A stretch of 64,000 bases of DNA from Xanthomonas sp. GPE 39 (GTDB taxonomy: Bacteria; Pseudomonadota; Gammaproteobacteria; Xanthomonadales; Xanthomonadaceae): contig NZ_JZHZ01000007.1 of the NCBI RefSeq assembly GCF_000963005.1, positions 275,546-339,545 on the forward strand, in the 5' to 3' direction. The notes under the pieces were generated by a model. That model was not told the origin of the DNA. It did not search any database and worked only from the letters and a program-made list of their open reading frames with translations. A program made the translations under genes and the position numbers. Of this stretch, positions 1 through 8,816 are shown one piece after another (within the stretch, counting starts at the first letter, position 1; each line of letters begins with the position of its first letter).

Positions 1-755
1 GGTGCCGGCGCTTCTTCGAGTACTTTTTGGTGACGGCGTTGTACCGAGCAATCGCGCTCGAACAGGTACACGCATTCGCCATGCTGGTCGCCGAACACCT
101 GGATTTCGATGTGGCGTGGGCGTAGCACGTATTTCTCCACGAGTACGTGTGCATTGCCGAATGCGGCTTGCGCTTCGCGTTGGCAGGCGAGCAGTGCCGT
201 GGCGAAGTCCTCGTTGCGGTCGACCCGGCGCATGCCCTTGCCGCCACCACCGGCGCTGGCCTTGATGAGCACCGGATAGCCGATGGCATCGGCTTGCGAA
301 CGTAGGAATTCCATCTCCTGGCGTTCACCGTGGTAGCCCGGCGTCAGCGGCACGGCGGCGGCCTGCATCAGTGCTTTGGCCGCGCTCTTATCGCCCATTG
401 CGCGGATTGCGGCCGGTGGTGGACCGATGAAGACGATGCCGCGTTTGGCGCAATCCTCGGCGAAGGTTGGGTTTTCGGAGAGGAAACCGTAGCCGGGGTG
501 GATTGCTTGTGCTCCGCAGTGCTGTGCCGCATCGAGGATGCGCTCGCTGTGCAGGTAGCTTTCGCTTGGTGGAGCGGCGCCGATGTACACGGCGGTGTCG
601 GCCATGCGGACATGGCGAGCGTTGCGATCAGCATCGGAATATACGGCCACGGTAGCGATGCCGAGTCGGCGGCATGTGGCGATCACCCGGCAGGCGATTT
701 CGCCGCGATTGGCGATCAGGATTTTGTCGAACACCGTCAGATTGGGCGTTGCCAT
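1..755 (-). CDS. liuD: Methylcrotonoyl-CoA carboxylase biotin-carrying (alpha) subunit, 5' part
   Basis: This is the N-terminal ~250 residues of an acyl-CoA carboxylase biotin subunit; the gene runs off the left edge of the window. Translation from the ATG at 753-755 gives the biotin-carboxylase opening KILIANRGEIACRV near residue 11, then HPGYGFLSEN, the glycine-rich ATP-grasp loop KASAGGGGKGM, and HIEIQVFGDQHG followed by ERDCSVQRRHQK. These are hallmarks of the ATP-grasp biotin carboxylase domain that carboxylates biotin with ATP and bicarbonate. The neighbours liuB and liuA on the same strand make methylcrotonoyl-CoA carboxylase of leucine catabolism the likely identity, rather than acetyl- or propionyl-CoA carboxylase. 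The biotin-carrier domain lies outside the window and cannot be checked. The 845 bases separating it from liuB are unusual for this operon. Confidence 0.9.
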   Translation of the reverse strand, partial: MATPNLTVFDKILIANRGEIACRVIATCRRLGIATVAVYSDADRNARHVRMADTAVYIGAAPPSESYLHSERILDAAQHCGAQAIHPGYGFLSENPTFAEDCAKRGIVFIGPPPAAIRAMGDKSAAKALMQAAAVPLTPGYHGERQEMEFLRSQADAIGYPVLIKASAGGGGKGMRRVDRNEDFATALLACQREAQAAFGNAHVLVEKYVLRPRHIEIQVFGDQHGECVYLFERDCSVQRRHQKVLEEAPA

Positions 756-919
756 GGTTGAGTGCCTGGGGCAAGAAAGGTGCGATGGGCGAAGGAGTCG
801 ACAGACTGCGCGTGGCGATGGTGTGCGCGTTGTGGATTTATGTGTTTACGACCTTTGCATATCCTCAAATGTCTATGTGCATATAAGGATTTCGAGCGAG
901 CAGAGTTCACGAGCAAAAT

Positions 920-986
<67 letters not shown>

Positions 987-1114
987 TGTGCTTTTGACGT
1001 GCCGGGTTCCCTTCCGAAGCGGCGGTCATGACGGGGGGAAACCCCGCAGGGGCGGCGCACAGGGATGTGCGCCGTTCGCGGCAGGGGCACGATGCCCCTT
1101 CCGCGAATCCCCGG

Positions 1115-1215
1115 TATGGACGCGGACCCGGAGCGCGTAGCGCGGAGGGCGCGAGGCAGGGCGTGCTTTCTTTTGGTGACTTTTCTTTGCACGAGCAAAG
1201 AAAAGCCACTCGCCT
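1115..1215 (+). repeat. Dispersed intergenic repeat, copy 1
   Basis: This is a ~100-base element reading GGAGCGCGTAGCGCGG, then CTTTCTTTTGGTGAC, then a perfect hairpin at 1180-1205 (CTTTTCTTTGC, loop ACGA, GCAAAGAAAAG). A diverged second copy lies in inverted orientation at about 1285-1385. Boundaries are approximate and set by where the two copies stop aligning. Confidence 0.75.
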
Positions 1216-1284
1216 TCAGGCGAAAGCTTTTGCTTTTGCTTTGTCTGTGTCCTGAAGCTTCAAAGCAAGAGCAGAAGCTTCCGC

Positions 1285-1385
1285 TCACGCGGGTCACTTT
1301 TCTTTGCTTGTGCAAAGAAAAGTAACCAAAAGAAAACACCCCCCGCAACGCGCCTTCCGCGCTATGCGCTCCAGGTTCGCAGCCA
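1285..1385 (-). repeat. Dispersed intergenic repeat, copy 2 (inverted)
   Basis: This is the inverted partner of the element at 1115-1215. Read on the minus strand it gives GGAGCGCATAGCGCGG, then TTTTCTTTTGGTTAC, then the same hairpin (1297-1322, loop of four bases). The two copies converge, so the segment between them could form a large cruciform or transcript stem. Confidence 0.75.
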
Positions 1386-1599
1386 CGATGAGCATTTTTC
1401 GACGGCACATCCATGTGCCGACGAAAAACGACGCGCATCGTGCGCGTCGCCCTTCGGGTATTCGCCCATCGTGGCTGCCGCGTCGAGGGGGCCCGGTCAA
1501 TCAAAAGCAAAAAAGCAACAGCAACATTCGCTCTTGCGGACATGGTCCCGTGTGTCACCGGCAACCACGTTGAAAGACAATTCAAACGCTCGTGCCGGC

Positions 1600-3210
1600 T
1601 CACATCCGAAACACTCCGAACCGACTCGGCTCCACCGGCGCATTCAGTGATGCCGAGAGCCCTAGCCCCAACACGCGCCGCGTCTGCGCCGGGTCGATGA
1701 TGCCGTCGTCCCACAGCCGCGCGCTGGCGTAGTAGGGATGGCATTGACGCTCGAACTGCTCGCGGATCGGTGTCTTGAACGTGTGCTCCTGCTCGGCCGA
1801 CCACTGCCCGCCCTTGGCGTGGATGCCATCGCGACGTACGGTCGCCAATACGCTGGCCGCCTGTTCGCCTCCCATGACCCCGATCCGCGCGTTCGGCCAC
1901 ATCCACAAAAAATTTGGCGCGTAGGCCCGCCCGCACATGCCGTAATTGCCGGCGCCGAACGAGCCGCCAATCACCACAGTGAACTTAGGTACCTTCGCAC
2001 AGGCCACCGCCATCACCAGTTTTGCGCCATCCTTGGCGATGCCACCATGCTCGTATTTGCGCCCAACCATGAAGCCGGTGATGTTTTGCAGAAATACCAA
2101 CGGAATGCCGCGCTGCGCGCATAACTCGATGAAATGCGCGCCCTTGAGTGACGATTCTGAAAATAAGATGCCATTGTTGGCGACGATCCCCACCGGGTAG
2201 CCATGCAGATGGGCAAAGCCGGTGACCAAACTAGTGCCATAGCGTGCCTTGAACTCGTCCAGGCGCGAGCCGTCCACCACTCGCGCGATCACCTCGCGCA
2301 CATCGAAGGGTTTGCGTGGATCGGCCGGAATCACCCCATATAGTTCTTCGGCTGGATACAACGGTGGCTCCGGTGTGCGCAGCGCCAGTGCCGGCGTTGG
2401 TTTGCGCCAGTTGAGTTGGGCCACGATCGCGCGTACGCGCGCCAGCGCCTGCACATCGTTGTCGACAAAATGGTCGGCTACGCCGGAAATACGCGTGTGC
2501 ACATCGGCACCGCCCAGTTCTTCGGCGCTGACATCCTCGCCAGTGGCGGCTTTCACCAACGGTGGCCCACCAAGGAAGATGGTGCCTTGTTCACGCACGA
2601 TCACCGTCTCCTCGCTCATCGCCGGCACGTAGGCGCCACCGGCAGTGCACGAGCCCATCACGCAGGCGATCTGCGCGATGCCTTGCGCCGACAGGTTGGC
2701 CTGGTTATAGAAAATGCGACCAAAGTGGTCACGGTCGGGAAACACCTCGTCCTGCAACGGCAGGAATGCGCCGCCGGAATCGACCAGATACAGGCACGGC
2801 AGCCGGTTCTGCTGCGCGATCTCCTGCGCGCGCAGATGTTTTTTGACCGTCATTGGGTAGTAGGTGCCACCCTTGACCGTGGCGTCGTTGGCCACGATCA
2901 CGCATTCCACGCCGCAGACCCGGCCAATCCCCGCAACCACGCCGGCGCATGGCACCTCATCGTCGTACAGGCCCAGCGCGGCTAGCGGTGCGATCTCCAG
3001 GAATGCGCTGCCTGGATCGAGCAGGGCGTCGATACGCTCGCGCGCCAGCAGTTTTCCGCGTGCCTGATGCTTGGCGCGCGCGGCTTCGCTGCCGCCCAGG
3101 GCGATCCGTGCCTGGGTGCGTTGCAGATCGTCCACCAGCGCACTTAGCGCGGCGGCATTGGCCGCGAAGGTATCGCTACCGGCTTGCAACTGGGTCTGGA
3201 TCGCAGGCAT
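1600..3210 (-). CDS. liuB: Methylcrotonoyl-CoA carboxylase carboxyltransferase (beta) subunit
   Basis: A 536-residue acyl-CoA carboxyltransferase. It carries out the second half-reaction, moving the carboxyl group from biotin to 3-methylcrotonyl-CoA in leucine degradation. The two crotonase-like halves are visible: [31 protein letters not shown] and [17 protein letters not shown] in the N half, and ENITGF-like [23 protein letters not shown] with [16 protein letters not shown] in the C half. These match the MCC beta/LiuB group rather than AccA/AccD. The start at 3210 (MPAIQTQ) is chosen because the upstream in-frame extension is arginine-rich and covers the liuA-liuB spacer. It follows liuA by 56 bases on the same strand, so co-transcription is likely. 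Confidence 0.95.
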   Translation of the reverse strand: MPAIQTQLQAGSDTFAANAAALSALVDDLQRTQARIALGGSEAARAKHQARGKLLARERIDALLDPGSAFLEIAPLAALGLYDDEVPCAGVVAGIGRVCGVECVIVANDATVKGGTYYPMTVKKHLRAQEIAQQNRLPCLYLVDSGGAFLPLQDEVFPDRDHFGRIFYNQANLSAQGIAQIACVMGSCTAGGAYVPAMSEETVIVREQGTIFLGGPPLVKAATGEDVSAEELGGADVHTRISGVADHFVDNDVQALARVRAIVAQLNWRKPTPALALRTPEPPLYPAEELYGVIPADPRKPFDVREVIARVVDGSRLDEFKARYGTSLVTGFAHLHGYPVGIVANNGILFSESSLKGAHFIELCAQRGIPLVFLQNITGFMVGRKYEHGGIAKDGAKLVMAVACAKVPKFTVVIGGSFGAGNYGMCGRAYAPNFLWMWPNARIGVMGGEQAASVLATVRRDGIHAKGGQWSAEQEHTFKTPIREQFERQCHPYYASARLWDDGIIDPAQTRRVLGLGLSASLNAPVEPSRFGVFRM

Positions 3211-3266
3211 CGCGGGGGCCGTCGAGGAGAGTGGAGGGGAAACGTGTCTTGCGGAAACAGTGGGTG

Positions 3267-4430
3267 TTATTTGGTCTGCTCGAACAACTCGCGGCCGATC
3301 AACATGCGGCGGATCTCCGAGGTGCCAGCGCCGATTTCGTACAGTTTGGCGTCGCGCCACAGGCGCCCTGCGGGATAGTCGTTGATGTAGCCATTACCGC
3401 CAAGGACCTGGATTGCCTGGCCGGTGAGCCAGGTCGCTTTCTCGGCGGCATACAAAATTGCGCCAGCAGCATCCTGGCGCGTGGTACGGCCAGCGTCGCA
3501 GGCGCGGGCCACGGCGTACACATAGGCACGGCAAGCATTGAGGCCCACGTACATGTCGGCCAATTTGCCCTGTATCAGTTGGAAGTTGCCGATCGCCTCG
3601 CCGAACTGGTGGCGCTCGTGCACGTAGGGCAGTATCACGTCCAGCGCCGCCGCCATCAGCCCCAGTGGACCACCGGAGAGCACCACGCGTTCGTAATCCA
3701 GGCCCGACATCAGCACGCGCACGCCACCGCCGACCTCGCCGAGGACGTTCTCCGCAGGCACTTCGCAGTCCTGGAACACCAGCTCGCAGGTGTTGGAGCC
3801 GCGCATGCCGAGCTTGTCCAACTTCTGCGCGGTGGAGAAGCCGGGCATGGTCTTCTCGACCACAAACGCGGTGATGCCGCGCGCGCCGCCAGATGGATCG
3901 GTCTTGGCGTAGACCACCAGCACGTCGGCGTCGGGACCGTTGGTGATCCACATCTTGTTGCCGTTGAGGACGTAGCGGTCGCCGCGCGCTTCGGCGCGTA
4001 GTTTCATCGACACCACATCCGAGCCGGCACCGGGTTCGCTCATCGCCAGCGCACCGATATGTTCGCCGCTGCAGAGTTTGGGCAGGTAGCGCGCCTTCTG
4101 CGCGGCGTTGCCGTTCTTGCGCAACTGGTTCACGCACAGATTCGAATGCGCGCCGTAGGACAGGCCGATGGCACCGCAGCCACGCGAGATCTCCTCCATC
4201 GCCACCACATGGGCCAGATAGCCCATCGCACTGCCGCCGTATTGCTCCTCGACGGTGAGGCCGAGCAGGCCTTGTTCGCCGAGTTTGCGCCACAGCGGCA
4301 CGGGGAAGGCGTTGTCGCGGTCGGCCTGTGCGGCCAGTGGTGCGATCTCGCGTGCGGCGAAGGCGGCGACGCTGTCGCGTAGCAGATCGATCTCCTCCCC
4401 CAGCTCGAAGTTCAGTGACGGCATCAACAT
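3267..4430 (-). CDS. liuA: Isovaleryl-CoA dehydrogenase
   Basis: A 387-residue acyl-CoA dehydrogenase, the FAD enzyme that oxidises isovaleryl-CoA to 3-methylcrotonyl-CoA. Visible signatures are [14 protein letters not shown] (family signature 1), [11 protein letters not shown], the central [12 protein letters not shown] segment that carries the isovaleryl-CoA dehydrogenase-type glutamate region, [23 protein letters not shown], and the C-terminal [18 protein letters not shown]. The start at 4430 ([12 protein letters not shown]) matches the expected N-terminus; an in-frame ATG two codons later is also possible. It is the promoter-proximal gene of the minus-strand liu cluster and is divergent from the TetR-family gene at 4569. 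Confidence 0.95.
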   Translation of the reverse strand: MLMPSLNFELGEEIDLLRDSVAAFAAREIAPLAAQADRDNAFPVPLWRKLGEQGLLGLTVEEQYGGSAMGYLAHVVAMEEISRGCGAIGLSYGAHSNLCVNQLRKNGNAAQKARYLPKLCSGEHIGALAMSEPGAGSDVVSMKLRAEARGDRYVLNGNKMWITNGPDADVLVVYAKTDPSGGARGITAFVVEKTMPGFSTAQKLDKLGMRGSNTCELVFQDCEVPAENVLGEVGGGVRVLMSGLDYERVVLSGGPLGLMAAALDVILPYVHERHQFGEAIGNFQLIQGKLADMYVGLNACRAYVYAVARACDAGRTTRQDAAGAILYAAEKATWLTGQAIQVLGGNGYINDYPAGRLWRDAKLYEIGAGTSEIRRMLIGRELFEQTK

Positions 4431-4529
4431 GCGGCAGGCTCCGGAGGTGGCAGGTGGCAGGCGATGCCGCGCATCCGGGCGGCATCGGCGAAGTGAAGGC
4501 AGCTCCAGCGTAGTCGGGGACGGCAAAGA

Positions 4530-4547
4530 AGTGAATACGAATTCACT
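4530..4547. promoter_or_regulatory. Palindromic operator candidate in the liuA-tetR divergent region
   Basis: A perfect inverted repeat AGTGAAT-ACGA-ATTCACT lies in the 138 bases between the divergent liuA and TetR-family starts, 21 bases upstream of the regulator's ATG. Its position and symmetry fit an operator for the adjacent regulator, which would then control both its own gene and the liu operon. That role is inferred. Confidence 0.65.
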
Positions 4548-4568
4548 AATTGGACATAAAATCACGTC

Positions 4569-5177
4569 ATGGCCTACAAACGCTCTGCGCTGATGCAAGA
4601 ACGCCTTGCCGGCAACCGTCAGCGCATCCTGTTGGCGGCGCGGCGGTTGATTGCCATAGGTGGGTTCCGTGGCGCGCCGGTGATCGCGGTGGCCGCCGAG
4701 GCGGGTGTTTCCACTGGCCTGATCTACCGTCACTTTCCGTCTAAGGCCGAGCTGTTCGTGGAGGTGTTGACGGCGGCGGTGGAGCACGAATTGACCATCC
4801 TGCGTGCGATCGCCGCCGAGCCGGCACCGGCGGCGCAGCGTTTGCGGCGTGCCATTGCCGCGTTCGTGCGGCGTGCCTTGGCCGGCCCCGGGCTGGCCTA
4901 TGCCTTCATCGCCGAGCCGGTGGAGCCGGAGGTGGATGCCGAACGCATCCGCTGCCGGCGTCTGCTCGGCGAGGTGTTCAAGCATCTGCTAGCCGAGGGT
5001 GTGGCTGCTGGGGAATTTCCGGCGCAAGATTTGGATGCGGCAGCGGCTTGCCTGGTCGGTGCCTACACCGAGGCGCTGGTCGGCCCGACTGCGCCCAGCC
5101 GCGATGGCCTGCGTGACAACGAGCGACTGGTGGAGGCGGTATGCAGTTTCTGTCTGCGCGCGGTCGGCAGCGCCTGA
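4569..5177 (+). CDS. TetR/AcrR family transcriptional regulator
   Basis: A 202-residue TetR-type repressor. The N-terminal helix-turn-helix is clear: [43 protein letters not shown] (residues ~17-63). The C-terminal ~130 residues are a helical ligand-binding and dimerisation domain without a recognisable ligand signature. It is divergent from liuA across a perfect palindrome, so local control of branched-chain amino acid catabolism is the natural inference; the inducer may be an acyl-CoA or related metabolite. It differs from the MerR-type LiuR described in pseudomonads, so I give no symbol. Confidence 0.9.
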   Translation: MAYKRSALMQERLAGNRQRILLAARRLIAIGGFRGAPVIAVAAEAGVSTGLIYRHFPSKAELFVEVLTAAVEHELTILRAIAAEPAPAAQRLRRAIAAFVRRALAGPGLAYAFIAEPVEPEVDAERIRCRRLLGEVFKHLLAEGVAAGEFPAQDLDAAAACLVGAYTEALVGPTAPSRDGLRDNERLVEAVCSFCLRAVGSA

Positions 5178-5324
5178 CCTGTAGCTGCCCGCAACGGTGC
5201 GCTGTTGCGATGCAGCACGTTTCGTCTGCGCTTGCAGGCATTGCCCGCGTGCCGTGCGAGGCAAACGCTGGCTATACTCGGCGCGTAGCGGCGGTCCGAT
5301 CACCACGTGCCAAAGGGGTGTGAT

Positions 5325-5843
5325 GTGCGGAATTACGACCTCGAATTTCTCAAGCGCTTTTCACTGGTGATCGGCCTGCTGATGCTGATCACATTGGGGC
5401 TGATGGTGTTGGCGTTCTACTTGCAGCGGGCGATTCCGCCGGAAGTCTCGCCGGTCGCGCTCAAGCGCACCCAGGAGCGCATCGCGCCAGTCGGCGCGGT
5501 CTATGCTGGCAGCACCGGCGCTGCGGCGCAGGCCGCTGCGCAGGCGGCGGCCCTGGCCAAAGCCTCGGCGCAGGCGGCCTACGGTGGCACCACCGACGGC
5601 AAGACGATCTTCAACAACCTATGCACCGCCTGCCACACCAATGGCGTAGGCAAGGCGCCGACACTGGATCACGCGCACTGGGATGCGCGCATCGCCCAGG
5701 GCAAGCCGACGCTCTACAAGCATGCGATCGAGGGCTACAGCGGTCCCGATGGCGGGATCATGCCGCCCAAGGGCGGCAACCCGGGGCTAACCGAGGCGCA
5801 GATCCACGCCACCGTGGATTGGATGCTGTCCAATTTGAAGTAA
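5325..5843 (+). CDS. Membrane-anchored cytochrome c5 family protein
   Basis: A 172-residue protein with one N-terminal membrane anchor (FSLVIGLLMLITLGLMVLAFY), a proline/alanine-rich spacer with runs of AAAQAAAQ, and a single class I cytochrome c domain with haem motif CTACH and a distal MPPKGG methionine ligand region, typical of cytochrome c5. It probably shuttles electrons in the periplasm. The GTG at 5325 (VRNYDLEFL) is preferred because AAGGGG lies about 8 bases upstream; the in-frame ATG at 5307 would place that ribosome-binding site inside the gene. Confidence 0.9.
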   Translation: MRNYDLEFLKRFSLVIGLLMLITLGLMVLAFYLQRAIPPEVSPVALKRTQERIAPVGAVYAGSTGAAAQAAAQAAALAKASAQAAYGGTTDGKTIFNNLCTACHTNGVGKAPTLDHAHWDARIAQGKPTLYKHAIEGYSGPDGGIMPPKGGNPGLTEAQIHATVDWMLSNLK

Positions 5844-5880
5844 ATCTGGCGTCGTGTCGTGCGCCGCTGTCGGGTGTCGC

Positions 5881-6183
5881 ATGTTTCAGCATGCAGATGC
5901 AGATCCCGCGTTACAGCAAAAGATGCTCAAACGACTGAAACTGTCGCATCTCCCCGATGGCATCGATCACAAGGCGTATTCGCTTCTGGTGGATCGTGTG
6001 CGGATCAACCTGAAGAAGCCTCAGGTCTACGGTAGCCAGTTTCATCGGGTCGACAACACGTGGGTGCCTTACCCTATCGAGCATCCTGCCGATGTCGATC
6101 AACGGCGCCAAGCGCTAGGGTTGATGCCCTTGCGACTGTACGCGTGCGTGGTGGTCGCTGCGAATACGTACAACGGCAATTGA
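5881..6183 (+). pseudogene. DUF6624-type protein, N-terminally truncated remnant
   Basis: About 100 residues resembling the C-terminal part of DUF6624 proteins: QHADADPALQQKML, a central YSLLVDRVRINLKKPQVYGSQ and WVPYPIEHPADVDQRRQALGL. In that family these motifs follow an N-terminal region that is missing here. No ribosome-binding site precedes the ATG at 5881, which is only 37 bases after the cytochrome gene. I read it as a decayed 3' fragment, though a short expressed protein cannot be excluded. The function of the family is unknown. Confidence 0.55.
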
Positions 6184-6225
6184 GACAATTGATTTGCGTT
6201 GGCGTGCGCGTTGCAGTCGTTCGGC

Positions 6226-6627
6226 TTAGGAACTGCAACGTTGCCGGTGCCGCCGCCAGTTCCACAGGTGCGCGCCGGCCAAGGCCAGACTGCCCGCGAC
6301 GGTGATGGGGGTTTCGTTGTCTTTGCCGGCAAGATCGAGCGCACCGATCAGTAAGCCAGCCAGCCCCAGCACGGCCAGGGACCATAGCGGCCAGGGCAGC
6401 GGCTCATGCCGGTGCGCGCGCCACAGCGCCAGCCCGGCCAGCGGCGCGGCGATGCTGACAAACAATACATGCACCCACTCCGCTTGCGCCCAGGTGCCGA
6501 ACAGCGGCAGGGCCGCCGCCAGCAACGGTAACGCCAGACAATGCAGCAGGCATAAGCCGGACAGCAGCATTGCGGATGCATCGAGGAAGGGTTGCGACAA
6601 GGATTTCACGGTCAACGGTTCGGGCAC
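6226..6627 (-). CDS. MerC-domain inner membrane protein
   Basis: About 133 residues with four hydrophobic segments and the MerC signature of cysteines in the first helix (LLSGLCLLHCLALPLLAAALP). MerC proteins are small metal-transport membrane proteins first known from mercury resistance, but chromosomal forms are often linked to zinc homeostasis. Here no mer genes are nearby. Instead the gene is divergent from a CobW-family GTPase across a Zur-box-like palindrome, which favours a role under zinc limitation. The start is uncertain: only GTG codons (6627 and 6609) precede the first helix, and no ribosome-binding site is obvious. Confidence 0.8.
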   Translation of the reverse strand: MPEPLTVKSLSQPFLDASAMLLSGLCLLHCLALPLLAAALPLFGTWAQAEWVHVLFVSIAAPLAGLALWRAHRHEPLPWPLWSLAVLGLAGLLIGALDLAGKDNETPITVAGSLALAGAHLWNWRRHRQRCSS

Positions 6628-6634
6628 GTATTGC

Positions 6635-6647
6635 GTTATAGGCTAAC
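6635..6647. promoter_or_regulatory. Zur-box-like palindrome
   Basis: GTTATAGGCTAAC, with GTTA/TAAC arms, sits in the 53-base gap between the divergent MerC and CobW-family genes. It resembles the GTTATA...TATAAC core of zinc-uptake-regulator sites in gammaproteobacteria. The flanking gene types support the reading. One matching site does not prove binding. Confidence 0.5.
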
Positions 6648-6680
6648 ATTCTCAGGCGCACCTGAGCGCGTCTCACGCCG

Positions 6681-8015
6681 ATGTCCGCCATGACCATGTC
6701 TGCCGTCTCCGACCGCCGTCTTCCCGTCACCGTGCTGTCCGGCTTCCTTGGCGCCGGCAAGACCACCCTGCTCAATAACGTGCTGCGCAACCGCGAGGGG
6801 CGTCGGGTGGCGGTGATCGTCAACGATATGAGCGAGATCAACATCGATGCGGCGCTGGTGCGCGAGGGCGGCGCCGCGCTTAGCCGCACCGAGGAAACGC
6901 TGGTCGAGTTCAGTAACGGCTGCATCTGCTGCACTCTGCGCGATGATTTGCGTCAGGAGGTGCAGCGTCTGGCCGATAGCGGTCGTTATGACTACCTGCT
7001 GATCGAATCCACCGGCATTTCCGAGCCGATGCCAGTGGCGGCGACCTTCGCCATGCGCGATGCCGATGGGCACGGTCTGGCCGATGTCGCGCGGCTGGAC
7101 ACCATGCTCACTGTTGTCGATGGGGTGAGTTTCCTGCGCGATTTCGCTTCGGCCGAGCGTCTGGCTGATCGCGGTCTGCAGGCCGGTGAGGATGACGATC
7201 GTGGTCTGGTCAACCTGTTGGTGGAACAGATCGAGTTCGCCGATGTGATTGTCATCAGCAAGAGCGATCTGGCCGATACGGTCACGCTCGAACGCACCCG
7301 TGCGGTGTTGCGCGCACTCAACCGTCAGGCGCGTATCGTCGAGTCCATTCGTGGCGATGTACCGCTGGATTTAGTGCTGGAAACCGGCCGTTTCGATTTC
7401 GTGCGCGCGCAATTGGCACCGGGCTGGATGCAGGCACTGCGCGGCGAACATGCGCCGGAAACCGAGCAATTCGATATCGGCAGCTTCGTGTATCGCGCAC
7501 GGCGTCCGTTCCATCCGCTGCGCTTTGCGCAATTGACCCAGCGCGGCTTGCACGATGTGATCCGCAGCAAGGGCTTTTTCTGGCTGGCTAGCCGCATGGA
7601 CTGGGTCGGCGAACTATCGATTGTCGGTCCGGCGATCCAGACCCAGGCCGCTGGCTTCTGGTACGCCGCGCGCGAGCGTGTGGACCAGGGATTGTTGGAA
7701 ACCCCGTTGGTGCTGCCGCCGTCGCCGCTGGTGTACACCGAATTGGGCTGGCAACGGCAACACACCGCATGTTGGAACGCCCCGCCACCGCAGGCCGAGG
7801 ACGTTGGCGATGCACGCGAATATGCCGCGCTGCGCGCCATGTGGCATCCGTTGTGGGGCGACCGCCGTCAGGAGTTGGCCGTGATCGGGGTCGGCCTGGA
7901 CGAGGCGCGGGTGCGTGCCGAACTCGATGCCTGCTTGCTCGACGATGCGGAGTTGGGTCAGGGTCCGGTGGCATGGCAGGGGCTGGACGATCCGTTTCCG
8001 GCGTGGCGTCGCTGA
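6681..8015 (+). CDS. CobW/COG0523-family GTPase, probable zinc metallochaperone
   Basis: A 444-residue G3E GTPase. Walker A is GFLGAGKT at residues 21-28, followed by the conserved metal-binding CICC motif at 81-84 ([13 protein letters not shown]), the IESTGISEP switch, and the guanine-specificity-like SKSD near residue 194. The C-terminal CobW_C domain follows. COG0523 proteins of this length placed next to Zur-type sites act as zinc chaperones during zinc starvation; involvement in cobalamin synthesis is unlikely as no cob genes adjoin. ATGs at 6681, 6690 and 6696 are all in frame, so the start is uncertain by a few codons. Confidence 0.88.
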   Translation: MSAMTMSAVSDRRLPVTVLSGFLGAGKTTLLNNVLRNREGRRVAVIVNDMSEINIDAALVREGGAALSRTEETLVEFSNGCICCTLRDDLRQEVQRLADSGRYDYLLIESTGISEPMPVAATFAMRDADGHGLADVARLDTMLTVVDGVSFLRDFASAERLADRGLQAGEDDDRGLVNLLVEQIEFADVIVISKSDLADTVTLERTRAVLRALNRQARIVESIRGDVPLDLVLETGRFDFVRAQLAPGWMQALRGEHAPETEQFDIGSFVYRARRPFHPLRFAQLTQRGLHDVIRSKGFFWLASRMDWVGELSIVGPAIQTQAAGFWYAARERVDQGLLETPLVLPPSPLVYTELGWQRQHTACWNAPPPQAEDVGDAREYAALRAMWHPLWGDRRQELAVIGVGLDEARVRAELDACLLDDAELGQGPVAWQGLDDPFPAWRR

Positions 8016-8150
8016 GGTCGGAGTCGGGCTTTGACACGGCACATTTTCCGTTGAGATAGCGCCCCTCACCCGCAACATCCGCTTCGGAAAAGAACGCTGC
8101 GTGCGTCATGTGCGCATGTGGTTCGCATCCCACCTCGGTATGATGTGAGG

Positions 8151-8816
8151 ATGACATCTCCTGCTTTCCCAGTTGTTTCTGCTGTATTGACCCTGCATGG
8201 TCCGGCCGGCCCGATTGAGGCGGCCGTGGATCTGCCCGATGCCGACGTCGTCGCATTGCCAGTCACCGCGATCATTTGCCACCCGCTGTCCACCGAGGGC
8301 GGCAGCATGCACAACAAGGTGGTGACGATGGTCGGGCGCGCGCTGCGCGAACTCGGCGTGCGGGTGGTGCGTTTCAATTTCCGCAGCGTGGGTGCTTCCG
8401 CTGGCGGTTTCGACCACGGCGTGGGCGAGCAGCAGGATCTGGCCGCCGTGGCTGCCTGGGTGCGCGCGCAGCGTCCGCACGATGCGCTGTGGCTGGCCGG
8501 TTTCAGCTTTGGTGCCTATGTGTCGCTGTGCGCCAGCGCCGCGCTGCAGCCGCAGGTGCTGATCTCGATCGCACCGCCGGTCGGGCGCTGGGATTTCGAT
8601 GGTGTGGTGCCGCCGCCGCAGTGGCTGGTGATCCAGGGCGATGACGACGAAATCGTCGATCCACAGGCGGTATATGCTTGGTTGGAGACGCTGGCGTCGC
8701 CGCCACAACTGGTGCGCATGCCCGATACCAGTCATTTCTTCCATCGCAAGCTAATCGATCTGCGCGGTGCCTTGCAGCACGCGGTCAAGGGCTGGTTGCC
8801 GGCGGCACAGGCGTGA
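8151..8816 (+). CDS. Alpha/beta hydrolase
   Basis: A 221-residue serine hydrolase of the small dienelactone hydrolase-like type. It shows ICHPLSTEGGSMHNKVV with the oxyanion-region HP, the nucleophile elbow GFSFGAY, a QGDDDEIVDPQ acid segment and the catalytic histidine in MPDTSHFFHRKL. The GFSFG elbow and the sequence HNKVVTMVGRAL fit the COG2945 group of predicted hydrolases with unknown substrate. The ATG at 8151 follows GTGAGG. The stop overlaps the next gene's GTG by four bases, indicating translational coupling with zapE. Confidence 0.85.
   Translation: MTSPAFPVVSAVLTLHGPAGPIEAAVDLPDADVVALPVTAIICHPLSTEGGSMHNKVVTMVGRALRELGVRVVRFNFRSVGASAGGFDHGVGEQQDLAAVAAWVRAQRPHDALWLAGFSFGAYVSLCASAALQPQVLISIAPPVGRWDFDGVVPPPQWLVIQGDDDEIVDPQAVYAWLETLASPPQLVRMPDTSHFFHRKLIDLRGALQHAVKGWLPAAQA

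Noticed and set aside
6226..6627. Mercury-resistance operon
   Set aside because: Only a MerC-like gene is present; no merA, merP, merT or merR neighbour, and the divergent CobW-family gene points to zinc.
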